Shown here one piece after another: positions 4,246 to 6,156 of a DNA stretch of 6,156 nucleotides (positions within the stretch are counted from its first letter, which is position 1; each line of letters opens with the position of its first letter). The stretch is from Clostridiaceae bacterium (GTDB taxonomy: Bacteria > Bacillota > Clostridia > Monoglobales > Firm-18). The stretch is taken from positions 1-6,156 of the forward strand of contig JAAZFB010000263.1 of the NCBI GenBank assembly GCA_012511915.1. Reading direction: 5' to 3'. The notes beneath the pieces are model-generated. The model did no database searches and was not told where the DNA came from. It worked only from the letters and a program-made list of their open reading frames with translations. The translations under genes and the position numbers were made by a program.

Positions 4246-5985
4246 CTAATAATAATTTTCCCTCTGTTTATAGTGTGTATGCAATAATTTATGCGAGAGA
4301 TGGCCGCATGGCTCAATAAAATAATCTTCATATATTTTTTTGACAATTGGGTTTTTGTAAGACTTTCTGACCTCCATGGACTCGTCTTCTGCATAAATTG
4401 CTGCAGCACGGGCAGCATGCACATCTATATCCATCTTTATTTTTGAACTTACTATGGGCTGACCTCCGCCGGTAACACAGCCACCTGGGCAACCCATTAT
4501 TTCGATAAACTCGTATTGAACTTCTCCGGCACGAATTTTATCTAACAATTTACGGGCATTTCCAAGCCCGCTTACCACTGCAATTCTCACTTTTTTACCG
4601 GCAATCTGCAGTGATGCCTCTTTAATACCTTTCATACCGCGAACAGCATTGTATTCTATTTGTTTTATATCTTCACCTGTCAAAATATCAGCAACGGTAC
4701 GAAGTGCAGCCTCCATAACGCCACCGGTTGTGCCAAAAATAGCCGCTGCGCCGCTGCCTATGCCAAAGGGTGCATCAAATTCACCGTCTGGGAGTTTTAC
4801 AAAATCTATACCGGACTGTTTTATCATTTTTCCAAGCTCACGCGTTGTTACTACTGCATCAACATCCGGATAACCTGTTGAGGATAATTCTTCTCTTTTT
4901 GATTCAAACTTTTTTGCAGTACATGGCATTACTGAGACAACAAATATATCCGCCGGATCTATACCTTGTTTTTCGGCATAATAAGATTTCATAATAGCGC
5001 CAAACATTTCATGTGGTGATTTTGCAGTTGATAAATTATCGAGAAAATCAGGAAAGTTGTGTTCACAAAACTTAACCCAACCGGGGCTGCAAGAAGTAAT
5101 AAGCGGCAATTTGCCACCATTTTCAAGGCGTTGTAATAACTCTGTCCCCTCTTCCATAATGGTGAAATCAGCAGCTGTATTTGTATCAAAAACACCGTCA
5201 AAACCCATAAGCTTTAAAGCTGATGCCATCTTACCCGTTACCCGTGTGCCTATTGGCATATCAAATTCTTCACCAAGGGCAACGCGTACAGCAGGTGCTG
5301 TTTGCACGAAAACATGTTTTTTAGGGTCGGCTAACGCTTCCCATACTGTATCAATTTCTTCTTTTTCACGAAGCGCACCTACCGGACAAACAACGATACA
5401 TTGCCCGCAGTTTGTACACGGAGTTTCTGCAAGTGGCATATTAAATGCACTGCCTATAATTGTTTTAAAACCTCTTTCATTTGCATCTATTACAGATACC
5501 GTTTGAATGTTTTTACAAACATTTACACAACGTCTGCATATAATACATTTATTCGGGTCGCGTACTATTGAAGCTGAAAGCTTATCAACATTGTAATGGG
5601 GGTTCTCACCTTCATAACGTATTTCAGAGACGCCTAAATCGTTTGAAAGCGTTTGAAGCTCACAGTTCTTATTTCGATTACAAGTCAGGCATTTTCGCTC
5701 GTGATTAGACAAAATAAGCTCTAAATTGATTTTTCTGACATCACGCACGTTTTTCGTATTAGTAAAAACCTCCATCCCCTCTGAAACGGGGTAAACACAA
5801 GATGCCTGTAAGGCACGCATACCTTTTACTTCAACAACGCAAATCCTGCAAGAGCCAACTTCGTTAATATCTTTGAGATAGCACAAAGTCGGGATATCAA
5901 TATCAATACTTCGTGCCGCCTCTAAAATAGTTGAACCTTCCGGCACCGTAACATCAATATTGTTGATTTTTAAATTAACGCTCAT
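4246..5985 (-). CDS. hydA: [FeFe] hydrogenase catalytic subunit, HndD/HydA type (NADH-linked)
   Basis: This enzyme reduces protons to H2 at a cytosolic H-cluster; with NuoF- and NuoE-like partners it takes electrons from NADH and usually reduced ferredoxin. The 579-residue chain has the full CpI-like layout. The N-terminal [2Fe-2S] domain uses Cys35, 46, 49 and 63. The His-Cys [4Fe-4S] site uses His95, Cys99, 102 and 108. Two [4Fe-4S] motifs follow (Cys147/150/153/157 and Cys190/193/196/200). The H-cluster domain has L1 TSCSPGW (297-303), L2 MPCTAKKFE (353-361) and L3 EIMGCPGGCVTGGGQP (495-510), with Cys355, 499 and 503. L1 has Ser300 where the Clostridium CpI enzyme has Cys. The C-terminal LLHTHY is typical of the class. 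The ATG at 5985 has AAGGAG nine bases upstream. It follows the NuoF-like gene by 20 bp and is the last gene of the operon. Maturases HydE, HydF and HydG are not in view. Confidence 0.95.
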   Translation of the reverse strand: MSVNLKINNIDVTVPEGSTILEAARSIDIDIPTLCYLKDINEVGSCRICVVEVKGMRALQASCVYPVSEGMEVFTNTKNVRDVRKINLELILSNHERKCLTCNRNKNCELQTLSNDLGVSEIRYEGENPHYNVDKLSASIVRDPNKCIICRRCVNVCKNIQTVSVIDANERGFKTIIGSAFNMPLAETPCTNCGQCIVVCPVGALREKEEIDTVWEALADPKKHVFVQTAPAVRVALGEEFDMPIGTRVTGKMASALKLMGFDGVFDTNTAADFTIMEEGTELLQRLENGGKLPLITSCSPGWVKFCEHNFPDFLDNLSTAKSPHEMFGAIMKSYYAEKQGIDPADIFVVSVMPCTAKKFESKREELSSTGYPDVDAVVTTRELGKMIKQSGIDFVKLPDGEFDAPFGIGSGAAAIFGTTGGVMEAALRTVADILTGEDIKQIEYNAVRGMKGIKEASLQIAGKKVRIAVVSGLGNARKLLDKIRAGEVQYEFIEIMGCPGGCVTGGGQPIVSSKIKMDIDVHAARAAAIYAEDESMEVRKSYKNPIVKKIYEDYFIEPCGHLSHKLLHTHYKQRENYY

Positions 5986-6005
5986 GGTATATTGCTCCTT
6001 CCCTA

Positions 6006-6156
6006 TTATTTTCGAGAAATAGCATTAAACGGACATTTAGTTTGACACACGCCACATTTAATACATACTTGCTGATCAATTTCATATGGTTTCTTAAGCT
6101 CTCCCGAAATCGCTGAAACGGGACAATTTTTGGCACAAATGCCACAACCTTTACAC
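6006..6156 (-). CDS. C-terminus of a NuoF/HndC-like NADH dehydrogenase subunit (partial)
   Basis: Only the last 49 codons are present; the gene begins beyond the window. They encode two ferredoxin-type [4Fe-4S] motifs, CKGCGICAKNCP and CIKCGVCQTKCP, joined by a linker with KKPYEID, and end in FNAISRK. This matches the C-terminal ferredoxin extension of clostridial NuoF-like flavoproteins (HydB, HndC), which carry FMN and the NADH site in their missing N-terminal part. The stop TAA (6008-6006) is 20 bp before the hydrogenase ATG, with the hydrogenase AAGGAG site between them, so the two are co-transcribed. This is the usual order for bifurcating HydABC/Hnd hydrogenases, with a NuoE-like subunit expected further upstream. 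A separate small ferredoxin gene is an alternative, but the linker and context favour NuoF. Confidence 0.85.
   Translation of the reverse strand, partial: CKGCGICAKNCPVSAISGELKKPYEIDQQVCIKCGVCQTKCPFNAISRK

Noticed and set aside
5057..5506. A 149-codon plus-strand frame within the hydrogenase gene
   Set aside because: It lies antisense to the conserved ferredoxin and H-cluster-domain coding sequence with all motifs intact. It has no ribosome binding site and looks like a shadow.

Overview
The window looks like chromosomal DNA from a low-GC, strictly anaerobic, fermentative Firmicute (class Clostridia). I infer an Oscillospirales/Ruminococcaceae-like gut or rumen lineage, but nothing seen here fixes the genus. 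The evidence is the AT-rich sequence, strong AGGAGG-type ribosome binding sites, the rsmD-coaD gene pair, a DivIVA-family protein, and an NADH-linked [FeFe] hydrogenase.

Positions 1-375 look like accessory DNA. They hold the end of an unrecognised reading frame (2-202), then direct repeats of a TGTTAGCAAA motif. This stretch abuts the 3' end of a minus-strand tRNA-Arg(CCU) gene (376-450). Such 3' ends are classic integration sites, so this may be the edge of an integrated element. A second, degenerate tRNA-Arg-like sequence (472-531) lies upstream of the intact tRNA in the same transcription unit. A consensus promoter (598-626) and a strong intrinsic terminator (331-373) frame the pair.

Positions 628-2471 carry two divergent genes linked to cell growth and division. 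rodA (minus) encodes the peptidoglycan glycosyltransferase of the elongasome. A small DivIVA-like coiled-coil protein lies on the plus strand. The roughly 310-bp intergenic region between them holds back-to-back promoters and several inverted repeats, including a possible switchable structure at the ribosome binding site of the DivIVA-like gene.

Positions 2503-4059 form a compact plus-strand operon: rsmD (16S rRNA G966 methyltransferase), then coaD (coenzyme A biosynthesis; GTG start overlapping the rsmD stop), then a charged coiled-coil protein of unknown function. The intergenic region that follows (4060-4245) contains a nested inverted-repeat structure and a strong terminator for the opposite strand.

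Positions 4246-6156, on the minus strand, encode the catalytic subunit of an HndD/HydA-type [FeFe] hydrogenase. It is preceded by the C-terminal two-[4Fe-4S] domain of a NuoF/HndC-like flavoprotein that runs off the window edge. Together they point to an NADH-linked, probably electron-bifurcating hydrogenase that disposes of fermentation electrons as H2.

Most of the window is ordinary housekeeping and energy metabolism. I found no clear new multi-gene system. The best leads are the tRNA-proximal element edge and the two structured intergenic regions.
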